A stretch of DNA of 64,000 bases from Sphingomonas phyllosphaerae (lineage in GTDB: Bacteria; Pseudomonadota; Alphaproteobacteria; Sphingomonadales; Sphingomonadaceae): assembly GCA_036946405.1 (NCBI GenBank), contig JAQIJC010000001.1, forward strand, positions 1,867,001 to 1,931,000, given 5' to 3'. The stretch's first letter is position 1, and each line of letters starts with the position of its first letter. The position numbers were made by a program, and so were the translations under genes. Below, one piece after another: positions 1-10,405 of this stretch. The notes beneath the pieces were generated by a model, which had not been told where the DNA came from, ran no database searches, and worked only from the letters and a program-made list of their open reading frames with translations.

Positions 1-727
1 CGTATTCGAGATAGCAGACCCCGATCGTCATGCCCTCCACCACGACCGGCGCGACGAAGATCAGGACCTTGCGGTCGTGTGACCAGGGGTTGGGCCAGAC
101 TTCGTCGGTGGACCAGCCGTTCGGCATCGGACCATCCATCGCACCGCGGAACTGCCCGTAATTCTCGAAGCGCACCGTGCGCACCGCAGCATTGTCATGC
201 GCGCACACACCGACCTGGCCATCGGCGGCGACGACGAATGCGTTGAGGAAGTAAGGCGAGAAGCCGAGCAGCGAGCGCATCCGTTCCAGCGCGCGCGCTT
301 CGGCGCGCGCATCGCCGGGCAGCAACAGGCTTTCGCGCACGGCATGGTCGCTCGCCAGGACGCGCACGTCGATCGTGCGGTCGAACAGCGTGCGGGACAA
401 TGCGTCGGCGATCGACTGCGCCAACTCACCCAACCGGCCGCCTTCCAGTTCGCGGACCAGATCGGCAGCGATTTCACTGCCCTGATGCAGGCGCCCGAGC
501 AATTCCTCGCGAAAGGCGCGTGACGAACTGCTCGCCTGCGCCGCCAGCGTCTTCACTTCCTGCGCCACGACGCCGAAGCCGCGCCCAGCTTCACCCGATC
601 GCGCCGCCTCGATCGCCGCATTGAGCGCCAACAGCCGCGTCTGTCCCGCAATCGCCTCGGATCGATCCGCGTGAGCGGCCACATCGGCGCTCAGCAGCGA
701 CAGCAAAGACCGGATACGGCGCGGCAT
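1..727 (-). CDS. Methyl-accepting chemotaxis-type protein, signalling domain first (3' end outside window)
   Basis: The reading frame is open from an ATG at 727 to the left edge, so the C-terminus is missing. A GGGAG ribosome binding site lies about 6 bases upstream of the start. Residues about 25-65 carry the chemoreceptor hairpin-tip signature ([20 protein letters not shown], then [12 protein letters not shown]), which in this family contacts CheA and CheW. No membrane segment precedes it. Behind it comes a region of about 150 residues that resembles a Cache/PAS-like sensor (it ends in [17 protein letters not shown]). The order, signalling core before sensor, and the very short core are unusual: most receptors have the sensor first. 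It is probably a soluble receptor or receptor-like protein. The family assignment of the sensor part is inferred. Confidence 0.8.
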   Translation of the reverse strand, partial: MPRRIRSLLSLLSADVAAHADRSEAIAGQTRLLALNAAIEAARSGEAGRGFGVVAQEVKTLAAQASSSSRAFREELLGRLHQGSEIAADLVRELEGGRLGELAQSIADALSRTLFDRTIDVRVLASDHAVRESLLLPGDARAEARALERMRSLLGFSPYFLNAFVVAADGQVGVCAHDNAAVRTVRFENYGQFRGAMDGPMPNGWSTDEVWPNPWSHDRKVLIFVAPVVVEGMTIGVCYLEY

Positions 728-822
728 GACATCTCCCTCGATGGTCGACCCGCATGTAGAAGCACCGGGTTAACCAACGGTATGGAAGCCGCTTTTCAGG
801 ATGAAACCGTCGGCGAGCCCGA

Positions 823-2154
823 TCAGGCCGGAACGCCGAACAGATCGTGTTCGTCCGCGTCCTCGATGACGACCGGCAGGATGTCGCCGGGGGCGAGATG
901 CCCGGCGTCGCGCAGATGCACCTCGCCGTCGATCTCCGGCGCATCGGCCATCGACCGTCCTGACGCGCCGCCGCTCTCGGCATCGACCGCGTCGACGATC
1001 ACGTCCAGCCGGCGACCGACCTTGGCGGCGAGCTTCGCCGCGGAAATCGCGGCGGTCTTCTCCATGATCCGCGCGTAGCGTTCTTCCTTGACCGCTTCCG
1101 GCACCGGATCGGGGAGCGCATTGGCCGACGCACCCTCGACCGGCTCGAAGCGGAACGCCCCGACGCGGTCGAGTTGCGCCTCGTCGAGCCAGTCGAGCAG
1201 ATACTGGAAGTCGTCCTCGGTCTCGCCGGGGAAGCCGACCACGAAGGTCGAGCGGATCGCGATATCGGGACAGATATCGCGCCACGCCTTGATCCGGCCG
1301 AGCACCTTGGCATCGTTCGCCGGGCGCTTCATTCGCCGCAGCACCGCGGGCGCGGCATGCTGGAAGGGAATGTCGAGATAGGGGAGCACCAACCGCTCCG
1401 CCATCAACGGGATCACCTGATCGACATGCGGATATGGGTAGACGTAATGCAGCCGCACCCAGGGTGCGATCCTGCCCAGTTCCCGCGCGAGATCGGTCAT
1501 GTGCGGGCGGACGTCGGCGCCCTTCCACATCCGCGACTGATCGCGGATGTCGATGCCATAGGCCGAGGTATCCTGGCTGATGACCAGCAATTCCTTCGTC
1601 CCCGCCGCGACCAGTTTCTCCGCCTCGCGGAGGATCGCATCGGGACGGCGGCTGACCAGATCGCCGCGCAACGACGGGATGATGCAGAAGGAGCAGCGAT
1701 GATTGCAGCCCTCCGAAATCTTCAGATAGCTGTAGTGGCGCGGCGTCAGCTTGAGCCCGGCGTCGGGGATCAGGTCGACGAACGGGCTGAGCGATGCCGG
1801 CGCGGCGGCATGGACCGCCTCGACCACCTGCTCATATTCATGCGCGCCGGTGATCGCGAGCACGCCCGGAAAGCGCGTGCGGATCGTCTCGGCTTCCTTG
1901 CCCATGCAGCCGGTGACGATGACGCGGCCGTTCTCGGCGATCGCCTCGCCGATCGCCTCGAGCGATTCTTCCTTGGCCGAGTCGAGAAAACCGCAGGTGT
2001 TGACCAGCACGACATCCGCGCCGGCATAGTCGGCGGACATTTGATAGCCGTCGGCGCGCAGCTGGGTCAGGATCCGTTCGCTGTCGACCAGGTTCTTGGG
2101 ACAGCCGAGCGAGACCATGCCCACGCGGGGCGGTGAGGGAATTTGCGTTGCCAT
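823..2154 (-). CDS. rimO: Ribosomal protein uS12 methylthiotransferase RimO
   Basis: 443 residues, the usual length. RimO is a cytoplasmic radical-SAM enzyme that adds a methylthio group to an aspartate of ribosomal protein S12. The N-terminal methylthiotransferase domain shows its three cysteines in the contexts [21 protein letters not shown] and [10 protein letters not shown]. The radical-SAM motif [11 protein letters not shown] (CxxxCxxC) follows near residue 150, and a TRAM-like RNA-binding region closes the protein. LGCPKN and the absence of MiaB-specific features favour RimO over MiaB. The start at 2154 (MATQIPSPP) is chosen because conserved sequence begins there; the frame stays open upstream but has no family similarity. 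It is divergent from anmK, with 92 bases between them. Confidence 0.97.
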   Translation of the reverse strand: MATQIPSPPRVGMVSLGCPKNLVDSERILTQLRADGYQMSADYAGADVVLVNTCGFLDSAKEESLEAIGEAIAENGRVIVTGCMGKEAETIRTRFPGVLAITGAHEYEQVVEAVHAAAPASLSPFVDLIPDAGLKLTPRHYSYLKISEGCNHRCSFCIIPSLRGDLVSRRPDAILREAEKLVAAGTKELLVISQDTSAYGIDIRDQSRMWKGADVRPHMTDLARELGRIAPWVRLHYVYPYPHVDQVIPLMAERLVLPYLDIPFQHAAPAVLRRMKRPANDAKVLGRIKAWRDICPDIAIRSTFVVGFPGETEDDFQYLLDWLDEAQLDRVGAFRFEPVEGASANALPDPVPEAVKEERYARIMEKTAAISAAKLAAKVGRRLDVIVDAVDAESGGASGRSMADAPEIDGEVHLRDAGHLAPGDILPVVIEDADEHDLFGVPA

Positions 2155-2246
2155 GGGATCGTCCGCACATAATGCGCGACGACGCGATTTGCCAGTGGCG
2201 GCGGCACGCGCGATAGCGACGGCTGTTTCGGCGTAGGGAGGCGAGG

Positions 2247-3341
2247 ATGCTGGCGATCGGATTGATGTCGGGCACGTCGCTGGACGGGATCGACGCCGCG
2301 CTGATCGAAACCGACGGGCAGCAGGCGGTTCGGCACGTCGCATTTCGCGGCGAGCCCTATTCGGATGCCGCGCGCGCGCAATTTGCGGAGGCGACCGCGA
2401 TCGCGCTGACCTATCCCCGCCCGCGCGCCAGCCCGCCGCTGGTGGAGGCGGCGGCGCTCATCACCCGGACCCACGCGCTGGCGGTGCAGAAGCTGTTGCG
2501 CGACGCGGGCGCGACGCCCGCGGATATCGGCGTGATCGGCTTTCACGGCCAGACCGTCGCGCATCGCCCCGACCGGCGCTGGACATGGCAGATCGGCGAC
2601 GGGCAGGTGCTCGCCGACGTCACCGGCATCCGCACCGTCGCGGACTTTCGCAGCGCCGATGTCGCGGCAGGCGGGCAGGGCGCGCCGTTGCTCCCGATCT
2701 ATCACGCTGCACTTGCCGCCGCGCTGGACGGGCCGGTCGCGATCCTTAACCTCGGGGGTGTCGCGAATGTCACGCTGATCGACGATGGGGCGGCGATCGC
2801 CGCCTTCGATACCGGGCCGGCGAACGGCCTTATCGATAGCTGGGTCGAGCAGGAGAGCGGCGCGCGCTTCGACAAGGATGGCGCGCTTGCTGCCGCCGGC
2901 CGCATCGACGAGACCGTGCTCGACACGCTGCTCGACCATCCGTTCTTCGATGCGCCTTACCCCAAGTCGCTCGATCGCAACGACTTCACCGTTCAGCCGG
3001 CGCGGGGGCTGTCGCCCGCGGACGGTGCGGCGACGCTGACCGCCTTCACGGCGGCGAGCGTCGCTCATGCGCTGACGCTGCTGCCGGTCGCACCGCGGCG
3101 GTTGCTGGTGGCGGGCGGCGGTCGCCACAATCCGGCGATGCTGCGGATGATCGCCGAGCGAACCGGCCTGACACCCGAGCCGGTCGACGCACTCGGCTGG
3201 CATGGCGACGGGCTGGAGGCGGAGGGTTTCGCCTATATGGCGGTGCGGACCCTGGCGGGGTTGCCGATCAGCTTTCCGGGGACGACCGGCGTGCCGCACG
3301 CGATGCCGGGCGGGACGGTGTTCGTGCCCGCCACGAGGTGA
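2247..3341 (+). CDS. anmK: Anhydro-N-acetylmuramic acid kinase
   Basis: 364 residues. AnmK phosphorylates and opens 1,6-anhydro-MurNAc released from peptidoglycan, giving MurNAc-6-phosphate for cell wall recycling. The start [19 protein letters not shown] contains the family's signature GTSxDGxD nucleotide-binding segment. [11 protein letters not shown] near residue 170 and [11 protein letters not shown] near residue 185 are the next conserved sugar-kinase (ASKHA fold) blocks, and [12 protein letters not shown] near the C-terminus is the adenosine-binding block. It stands alone, divergent from rimO; no murQ is adjacent. Confidence 0.96.
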   Translation: MLAIGLMSGTSLDGIDAALIETDGQQAVRHVAFRGEPYSDAARAQFAEATAIALTYPRPRASPPLVEAAALITRTHALAVQKLLRDAGATPADIGVIGFHGQTVAHRPDRRWTWQIGDGQVLADVTGIRTVADFRSADVAAGGQGAPLLPIYHAALAAALDGPVAILNLGGVANVTLIDDGAAIAAFDTGPANGLIDSWVEQESGARFDKDGALAAAGRIDETVLDTLLDHPFFDAPYPKSLDRNDFTVQPARGLSPADGAATLTAFTAASVAHALTLLPVAPRRLLVAGGGRHNPAMLRMIAERTGLTPEPVDALGWHGDGLEAEGFAYMAVRTLAGLPISFPGTTGVPHAMPGGTVFVPATR

Positions 3342-3353
3342 GTCGCTCGTCGC

Positions 3354-3776
3354 TCAGCGATCGAGCGTGACGGTCGCGGGATGGTGGCGGTCGAGGTGCT
3401 TCTTGATCCGCTTCAGGTTGCGCGTGTTCGAGCGATAGAAGAAGTCGGCGGCGTCGCCCACGAACGGGATCATGCCCAGCGCCGTATCGAAGCCGACCCG
3501 CGCGGTCATGCCCATCAACGCCAGCCGTCCCATGCCAAGATTGCGGGCTTCCCAGACCAGCCACATCCCCATCGCGCCCGCGACGAGATCGCCGACCACC
3601 GGTACCAGCCCGACGATCGCGTCCAGACCGACGCGGCGATTAATGCCGGGAATGACGTAAAGCCCCTCCAGCAATCGTTCGACCGCCTCGACGCGACGCC
3701 GGACGGCGGCGGGGTCGGTGCCGACGGGCAGGCCGTCGAGAAAGCCGGCGTTCAGCGGCGTGGGACGAGCGTTCAT
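3354..3776 (-). CDS. DUF4112 domain-containing protein
   Basis: 140 residues, of unknown function. The repeated pattern GLYVIPGINRRVGLDAIVGL, VPVVGDLVAGAMGMWLV and MIPFVGDAADFFYRSNTRNL is typical of DUF4112: two glycine- and proline-rich hydrophobic hairpins (residues about 45-75 and 95-115), then a basic tail (KRIKKHLDRHH). The protein is probably a small inner-membrane protein with re-entrant or amphipathic hairpins. It starts 13 bases before the stop codon side of anmK's convergent end and is followed, 7 bases downstream of the next gene's stop, by the lipoprotein gene in the same direction upstream. Confidence 0.85.
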   Translation of the reverse strand: MNARPTPLNAGFLDGLPVGTDPAAVRRRVEAVERLLEGLYVIPGINRRVGLDAIVGLVPVVGDLVAGAMGMWLVWEARNLGMGRLALMGMTARVGFDTALGMIPFVGDAADFFYRSNTRNLKRIKKHLDRHHPATVTLDR

Positions 3777-3782
3777 GGAAGA

Positions 3783-5237
3783 TCAATTGGGGTCGGTACG
3801 CAGCCGGTTCAATGGGTGCCAGGCGCGCGGATTGGGCTGCCATTGGCGCAAGCGTAGCGCGACGAGCGACCAGCGGAACGGCCGGGCGAGCGGCACGAAC
3901 GCGACGTCCTGCGTCAGCAATCGGTCGGCGGTCGCCGCGGCCTCGGCACGCTGTGACAGGGTGTCGGCGAGCCGTGCGGCGTCGATCGCGGCGCTTGCTT
4001 CGGGGGAGCAAGTGACGCACGCTTCGGCAAGATACCAGCGCGCATTGTCATAGGGCGCGACCCGATCGACGAGACGCAGGTCGGCGGCCGGATCGTCGCG
4101 CACGACCCGGACCGGCCTGATGCCGACCGCGTAGAGGTCACGCGCGACATGTGCCCACAGGATCGTCCCGCCCGGGCCGCCGGGCAGCGCGATCCGCACC
4201 GTCGGTGCGTCGCCATGCGCCGCGCGCCACGCCGCGACGCGCGTGCGCGCCGCTGCAGGACGTTGCTCGGGCGGTAAGGTCGCCCAAGCCGGAACCATCG
4301 GCGGCGCGCCCGAGTCGAGCTGCTCCGGCAGGACGGTTTCGCGCGCCGGCCATTCGCCGGAAATGCTGCCGGTCAGATCGGCGCGATCGATCGCCTGCGC
4401 GATCGCACCGCGATTACCGGCGTCGGCAAGGAATCCTTCACGCTTGACGATCGCCAGCCCGAACAGCCCGGCGGCGGGATCGATGCGGACGTTCGCGGGG
4501 GCAGGGTTGGCGGCTTGCAGCACCGGCCAGTCGTCGATCGTCCCGCCGCTAACGAGATCGGAATGGCGCTCGACGAAGCGAAGGATCGCCACCGCGGCGC
4601 GTTCGCCGCGCAACAGCACATTCTGTTCGGGGGTCGGGCGATCTTCGTCGGGATCGCGATCGGGATCGAGCGCCGGGGTCAGCAGGATGCCGTCGTGCGT
4701 GCTGTCACGCCGTCGGAATGGCCCGGCACCGCCGGCCGGCGTGGCGCGAACGAGGGCCATCTCTGGTTGGGCGAAAAGCTTGAGGAGGTCGGGGCGCGGC
4801 CTCGCCAGTTCGATCTCGATCACCTCGGGAGTCATTTCGACGATCGAGGCGACGGCGGTCAGGTAGGGCGCGATCTGGTTCGCTGCGCCGCGGGCGATCT
4901 GACGGCGGAGCAGGGGGACGATTTCGCGTGCACGCACCGGCGTCCCGTCGCTCCATGCGGCATCGCGGAGGCGAAAGATGTAGCTGCGCCCGTCGTCGAT
5001 GACGATCCAGCGCTCCGCGATCCCCGCCTCGATCTGTCCGACGGCATCGAACCGGACGAGGCCTTCCGCCAGCGAATCGGTGAGGACGCGGTCGGTAATG
5101 GGCAAGTCGCCGCGATCGCGCCCGGCGAGGTGTGGCGTGGTGCCGATCACGCTGACCACCACCGCGCCCACGTCGGCACGGCGCCCGCACGAAACGGTGG
5201 TCAGTGCGAGAAAGGTCGCCGCGGTCAGGCGGGTGAT
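3783..5237 (-). CDS. ABC transporter substrate-binding lipoprotein, peptide/nickel type (SBP_bac_5); start codon uncertain
   Basis: About 485 residues. The fold is that of oligopeptide-binding proteins: an N-terminal block with LTDSLAEGLVRFDAVGQIEAGIAE-type sequence, then WSDGTPVRARE (the typical FHDGTPVTAxD motif) and a C-terminal domain. It should bind a peptide or similar ligand in the periplasm. A lipoprotein signal peptide is visible (TRLTAATFLALTTVSC, lipobox cysteine at the end). There is no ATG, GTG or TTG between this signal peptide and tRNA-Leu, whose encoded CCA ends at 5240. The coordinate given assumes initiation at an ATC (5237), which would give M-T-R-L. Alternatives are CTG at 5228 or the ATG at 5327, in which case the frame runs through the whole tRNA gene. 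No permease or ATPase gene is adjacent. Confidence 0.72.
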   Translation of the reverse strand: MTRLTAATFLALTTVSCGRRADVGAVVVSVIGTTPHLAGRDRGDLPITDRVLTDSLAEGLVRFDAVGQIEAGIAERWIVIDDGRSYIFRLRDAAWSDGTPVRAREIVPLLRRQIARGAANQIAPYLTAVASIVEMTPEVIEIELARPRPDLLKLFAQPEMALVRATPAGGAGPFRRRDSTHDGILLTPALDPDRDPDEDRPTPEQNVLLRGERAAVAILRFVERHSDLVSGGTIDDWPVLQAANPAPANVRIDPAAGLFGLAIVKREGFLADAGNRGAIAQAIDRADLTGSISGEWPARETVLPEQLDSGAPPMVPAWATLPPEQRPAAARTRVAAWRAAHGDAPTVRIALPGGPGGTILWAHVARDLYAVGIRPVRVVRDDPAADLRLVDRVAPYDNARWYLAEACVTCSPEASAAIDAARLADTLSQRAEAAATADRLLTQDVAFVPLARPFRWSLVALRLRQWQPNPRAWHPLNRLRTDPN

Positions 5238-5239
5238 GT

Positions 5240-5323
5240 TGGTGCGGGCGGCGGGACTCGAACCCGCACGCCAATGGCAGAGGATTTTAAGTCCCCAGCG
5301 TCTACCGATTCCGCCACGCCCGC
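5240..5323 (-). tRNA. tRNA-Leu (anticodon UAA)
   Basis: An 84-base cloverleaf. The acceptor stem is GCGGGCG paired with CGCCCGC, followed by A and an encoded CCA. The anticodon arm reads GGGGACTTAAAATCCTC, giving anticodon TAA, which reads leucine UUA codons (rare in this GC-rich genome). The T arm GGGTTCGAGTCCC is canonical, and the long variable arm fits class II tRNA-Leu. Its 3' end touches the lipoprotein gene on the same strand. Confidence 0.96.
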
Positions 5324-5382
5324 GCATCACCGGCCACGAAGCCGTTGCGACGCGCCGCGTCAACCCGTCGCGGGTCGTTGCG

Positions 5383-5664
5383 TCACGCGACGTTGAGGCG
5401 GTGACGCATTTCCTTGCCGGGCTTGAAGAACGGCACGCGCTTGGCATCGACGTCGACGGTTTCGCCGGTGCGCGGGTTGCGTCCGACACGCGCATCGCGC
5501 GCACGGGTGGAGAAAGCTCCAAAACCGCGCAATTCCACGCGGCCGTTGGCGGCAAGCCGACCAGTAATCTCATCGAAGAAGGTCGAGACAATGGCCTCAA
5601 CGTCGCGCTGGGACAGGCCGGGATTGTCCTTCAACAATGCCTGCACCAACTCCGATCGTATCAT
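5383..5664 (-). CDS. ihfB: Integration host factor subunit beta
   Basis: 93 residues, normal for the family. IHF-beta pairs with IHF-alpha and bends DNA sharply in recombination, replication and sigma-54 transcription. [19 protein letters not shown] opens the alpha-helical body; [20 protein letters not shown] and [20 protein letters not shown] form the beta arms with the intercalating proline (RNPRTG). The ATG at 5664 has a good AAGGAA site 8 bases upstream; an upstream extension of the frame has no similarity. Its position behind rpsA matches the usual rpsA-ihfB order, but a strong terminator separates the two. Confidence 0.96.
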   Translation of the reverse strand: MIRSELVQALLKDNPGLSQRDVEAIVSTFFDEITGRLAANGRVELRGFGAFSTRARDARVGRNPRTGETVDVDAKRVPFFKPGKEMRHRLNVA

Positions 5665-5784
5665 CGTCCGAGGTTCCTTTTGACCAGGATTAACATCACC
5701 CTGACCTGATACATGTAAGTTTGAACCCTCGGTACCTCCGATCTGGCAGCGATTATGCAAAGTGGGTCACCCAACTTATGTTAA

Positions 5785-5816
5785 GAAAAAGGGGACCGGC
5801 CAATGGCCGATCCCCC
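5785..5816 (-). terminator. Intrinsic terminator of rpsA
   Basis: On the minus strand an 11-bp stem (GGGGATCGGCC / GGCCGGTCCCC, one G-U pair) with a three-base loop is followed by TTTTT. It lies 24 bases beyond the rpsA stop, so ihfB is probably transcribed mostly from its own promoter between 5665 and 5780. Confidence 0.9.
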
Positions 5817-5839
5817 CGGTTGCCGCAAGGCAGATGCAC

Positions 5840-7546
<1,707 letters not shown>

Positions 7547-7765
7547 AAAAGAAACTGTCCTATGTCGTTTTCCGGCCAGGCGGTTGGGTCCGCCGGTCTT
7601 GGCCATCACCGTCGCACCGGCCCCGTGCCGTGTACGACATCCGAACGATCTGGGGCGCGGCGGGGGCTATTCGCGGATGTGCGAAAAGGCGCGAGGGGCA
7701 AGCCATCGCGCCGCGCCTCCGCGAGCCACAGCCCGCCGGACCGCCGCGCCCTAGCCGAAAAGTCC

Positions 7766-7806
7766 TTGGCAAGCAAGGTTGACAAACCTTGCCAATGAAC
7801 GATGAT
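7766..7806 (+). promoter_or_regulatory. Probable autoregulated promoter/operator of parDE
   Basis: Two nested inverted repeats are seen: TTGGCAAG (7766-7773) with CTTGCCAA (7788-7795), and CAAGGTT (7774-7780) with AACCTTG (7785-7791). A perfect -35 box TTGACA (7779-7784) sits in the centre, and GATGAT (7801-7806) is a possible -10. ParD-type antitoxins normally repress their own operon by binding such palindromes. If this -10 is used, transcription starts near 7813, making the ATG at 7814 nearly leaderless. The promoter assignment is inference. Confidence 0.6.
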
Positions 7807-7813
7807 GACGAGC

Positions 7814-8083
7814 ATGGCTACGATGAACATTTCGCTCCCCGATGCCATGAAGGACTGGGTCGAGCAGCAGGCGGCGACCGGCCGCTACAGCAATTCCAGC
7901 GACGTCGTGCGCGACCTGATCCGGCGCGAACAGGTCCGCGCGGAGAAGATCGCGAACATGCAGCGACTAGTGGACGAGGCGCGGGCGAGTGGGGTCGATC
8001 CGCGGTCGGTCGACGAGATTATGGCGGACATACGCGCCAAGGCATTGGAGGCGGTCGCTGGCTCGGTTCACGCTAAGGCGTAG
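7814..8083 (+). CDS. parD: Type II antitoxin, ParD family
   Basis: 89 residues from the chosen ATG; in-frame ATGs at 7802 and 7805 are alternatives but would overlap the predicted -10 box. The N-terminus (MATMNISLPDAMKDWVEQQA, then SNSSDVVRDLIRRE) is a ribbon-helix-helix DNA-binding domain of the ParD/CopG type. The C-terminal part (VDEARASGVDPRSVDEIM) is the toxin-wrapping segment. It should neutralise the downstream ParE and repress the shared promoter. The pair sits opposite in direction to cmk and rpsA. Confidence 0.9.
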   Translation: MATMNISLPDAMKDWVEQQAATGRYSNSSDVVRDLIRREQVRAEKIANMQRLVDEARASGVDPRSVDEIMADIRAKALEAVAGSVHAKA

Positions 8084-8345
8084 AGCAACGCTTGATCTGG
8101 AAGCGATCTACCTCCGCGGCGTCGAGCAATTCGGCAACGAACAGGCGGAACGCTATGCAGCGGGGTTCTGGCAGACCATCGATTTCCTCAGTCGTTTTCC
8201 GCGCGCCGCGCGGCTCCGGGAGGAGGTGGATCCGCCGGTTCGTGCCTATCCCTACCGCGCGCACCTGATCGTTTATGACGTCGACGAAGATGGGATCGTC
8301 ATCTTGCGCATTCGTCACGCTCGTGAAGATTGGCGGGACACATAG
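7989..8345 (+). CDS. parE: Type II toxin, ParE/RelE superfamily
   Basis: The conserved ParE body starts around FTLRRRATLDLEAIYLRG and ends with the typical ILRIRHAREDW block; ParE toxins usually inhibit DNA gyrase. The only ordinary start codon in frame is GTG at 7989, which gives 118 residues and a 95-base overlap with parD. The usual length of about 95 residues would fit initiation at a CTG at 8058 by translational coupling. The gene ends four bases before the convergent cmk stop. It looks intact: no frameshift is seen. Confidence 0.85.
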   Translation: MGSIRGRSTRLWRTYAPRHWRRSLARFTLRRRATLDLEAIYLRGVEQFGNEQAERYAAGFWQTIDFLSRFPRAARLREEVDPPVRAYPYRAHLIVYDVDEDGIVILRIRHAREDWRDT

Positions 8346-8348
8346 GCT

Positions 8349-8972
8349 CTAACGCTGCGTCCGCGCATCCACCAGCGCGATCGCGCGCGATACGGCGGCC
8401 TCGATCGACAGAAAGCTCGTATCCAGTTCCATCGCATCCGCTGCCGCGACCAGCGGTGCAGTCGAACGCGAGCTGTCGCGATCGTCGCGCGTGCGAATGT
8501 CGGACAGCACCTGATCGTAGCTGATCGCGCTGCCGCGCTTGTGTAGCTCGTCGTGGCGGCGGCGCGCGCGGATCGTCGGCGTGGCGCGCACGAACAATTT
8601 GGCGTCGGCGTCGGGGGCGATCACCGTGCCGATATCGCGTCCGTCGAGCACCGCGCCGCCGGGCTGGTGCGCGAAGCGCCGCTGCCGCTGGAGCAGGGCC
8701 GCCCGCACCAGCGGATGCGCCGACACGATCGAGGCGATCTGCCCGGTGGCATCGTCGCGCAGGACCGGATCGCCGAGCAGATGATCGTCGAAGTCGCATG
8801 CCGCGATGGCATCGGCCTCGACCGCCGGATCGAGATCGAGCCGTGTCACCTGGGCCGCGACCGCGCGGTACAGCAGCCCGGTATCGAGATGCGGGATGCC
8901 ATAATGACTCGCCAGCGCGCGGGCGATCGTACCCTTGCCCGATGCGGCGGGCCCGTCGACCGCGACGATCAT
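8349..8972 (-). CDS. cmk: Cytidylate kinase
   Basis: 207 residues. Cmk phosphorylates CMP and dCMP with ATP in nucleotide salvage. The P-loop DGPAASGKGTIARALA lies near residue 6; HLDTGLLYRAVA and VLDGRDIGTVIAPDAD are the CMP-binding and lid-hinge blocks. The ATG overlaps the aroA stop by four bases, so the two genes are translationally coupled. rpsA lies downstream on the same strand, 800 bases away because of parDE. Confidence 0.96.
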   Translation of the reverse strand: MIVAVDGPAASGKGTIARALASHYGIPHLDTGLLYRAVAAQVTRLDLDPAVEADAIAACDFDDHLLGDPVLRDDATGQIASIVSAHPLVRAALLQRQRRFAHQPGGAVLDGRDIGTVIAPDADAKLFVRATPTIRARRRHDELHKRGSAISYDQVLSDIRTRDDRDSSRSTAPLVAAADAMELDTSFLSIEAAVSRAIALVDARTQR

Positions 8973-10306
8973 GCGCCGGCTCCCGACAAGTGTGCGAGTT
9001 GCTCATAGAAGGCCGGGTAGCTGGTCGCGACCGGCGCGACGTCGTCGATCGTCACCGGCTGGCGCGCGTGCAGCCCGGCGACGGTCATGCTCATCGCGAT
9101 ACGATGATCGAGCTTCGTCTCCACCGATCCGCCGCCCGCGATCTTCTCGCCGCCCGATCCATGGACGGTCAGCCCATCCTCATGCTCGTCGGTCGCGACG
9201 CCGTTCACCGACAGTGCGGCGCGCATCGCGGCGATCCGGTCGCTTTCCTTGACGCGCAATTCCTCGGCCCCGCGCGCCACCGTCGCGCCCTCGGCAAAAG
9301 CGGCGGCGACGAACAGCGCCGGATATTCGTCGATCATCGACGGCGCGAGATCGTGCGGCACCACGATCCCGGCCAGCGTCGCATGCCGGACGCGCAGATC
9401 GGCGACCGGCTCTCCGCCGACGACACGCGCATCGAGCTCGGTGATGTCCGCGCCCATCATCCGCAGCGCAGTCAGCAGCCCGGCGCGCGTCGGATTGAGC
9501 CCGACATTCTCGATCACCACGTCGCTGCCCGGCACGATCGACGCCGCGACCATCCAGAACGCCGCCGAGGACGGATCGCCCGGCACGACGATCGATTGCG
9601 GCTTCAGCTCCGCCTCGCCGGTCAGCGAGATCACGCGCCCGCGCGGCCCCTGTTCGACGGTCAGCTGCGCACCGAAGCCGGCCAGCATCCGCTCGCTATG
9701 GTCGCGTGTCGGCACCGGCTCGATCACGCGCGTGATGCCCGGCGTGTTGAGCGCGGCGAGCAGCACCGCCGATTTCACCTGCGCGGAGGCGACCGGCAGC
9801 TCGTATTCGATCGGCACCGCCGGGCAGGCGCCGCGCACCATCAGCGGCAGCCGCGTCCCCGGCGACGCCTCGAACGACGCGCCCATCTGCGCCAGCGGCA
9901 CCGTGACGCGCGCCATCGGGCGCGCGGATAGCGAGGCATCGCCCGTGAAGGTCGCGGTAATCGGATGGCTGGCGACCAGCCCCATCAGCAGCCGCGTCGA
10001 GGTGCCCGAATTGCCCATCTCCAGCGCCTGCGTCGGCTGGAGCAGGCCGCCGACCCCGACCCCGTGAATGCGCCAGATGCCGTCGTCACCGCGCTCGATC
10101 GTCGCGCCCATCGCGCGCATCGCCGCGGCGGTGGCGAGCACGTCTTCGCCCTCCAGCAAGCCTTCGACGCGGCTTTCGCCGACCGCCAGCGCAGACAGCA
10201 TCAGCGAGCGGTGGCTGATCGACTTGTCGCCGGGAACGCGGATCCGTCCTGCCAGCCGCGCGGGCGAGGGGACGGTGAACGGAGCGGGGGAGGAGGAATG
10301 CGCCAT
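8969..10306 (-). CDS. aroA: 3-phosphoshikimate 1-carboxyvinyltransferase (EPSP synthase)
   Basis: 445 residues. AroA transfers enolpyruvate from PEP to shikimate-3-phosphate, the sixth step of the shikimate pathway. VPGDKSISHRSLMLSALA (residues about 24-41) holds the PEP/S3P-binding lysine and serines; MGNSGTSTRLLMG (near 95) is the PEP loop; ELRVKESDRIAAM and EDGLTVHG follow near the end. The sequence pattern GNSGTSTR with alanine- rather than proline-containing variants resembles class II (glyphosate-tolerant) alphaproteobacterial enzymes; that class call is inference. It is first in an aroA-cmk operon. Confidence 0.96.
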   Translation of the reverse strand: MAHSSSPAPFTVPSPARLAGRIRVPGDKSISHRSLMLSALAVGESRVEGLLEGEDVLATAAAMRAMGATIERGDDGIWRIHGVGVGGLLQPTQALEMGNSGTSTRLLMGLVASHPITATFTGDASLSARPMARVTVPLAQMGASFEASPGTRLPLMVRGACPAVPIEYELPVASAQVKSAVLLAALNTPGITRVIEPVPTRDHSERMLAGFGAQLTVEQGPRGRVISLTGEAELKPQSIVVPGDPSSAAFWMVAASIVPGSDVVIENVGLNPTRAGLLTALRMMGADITELDARVVGGEPVADLRVRHATLAGIVVPHDLAPSMIDEYPALFVAAAFAEGATVARGAEELRVKESDRIAAMRAALSVNGVATDEHEDGLTVHGSGGEKIAGGGSVETKLDHRIAMSMTVAGLHARQPVTIDDVAPVATSYPAFYEQLAHLSGAGA

Positions 10307-10405
10307 GCGCGCCGCGCCTTGCCAGCCGCCTTGCGCTATGGCAAGGCACGCGCCACTTCACAGGGCGACCTGTTTGATCCACCCATCCGAAAGGCTTTTC
10401 ACGGC

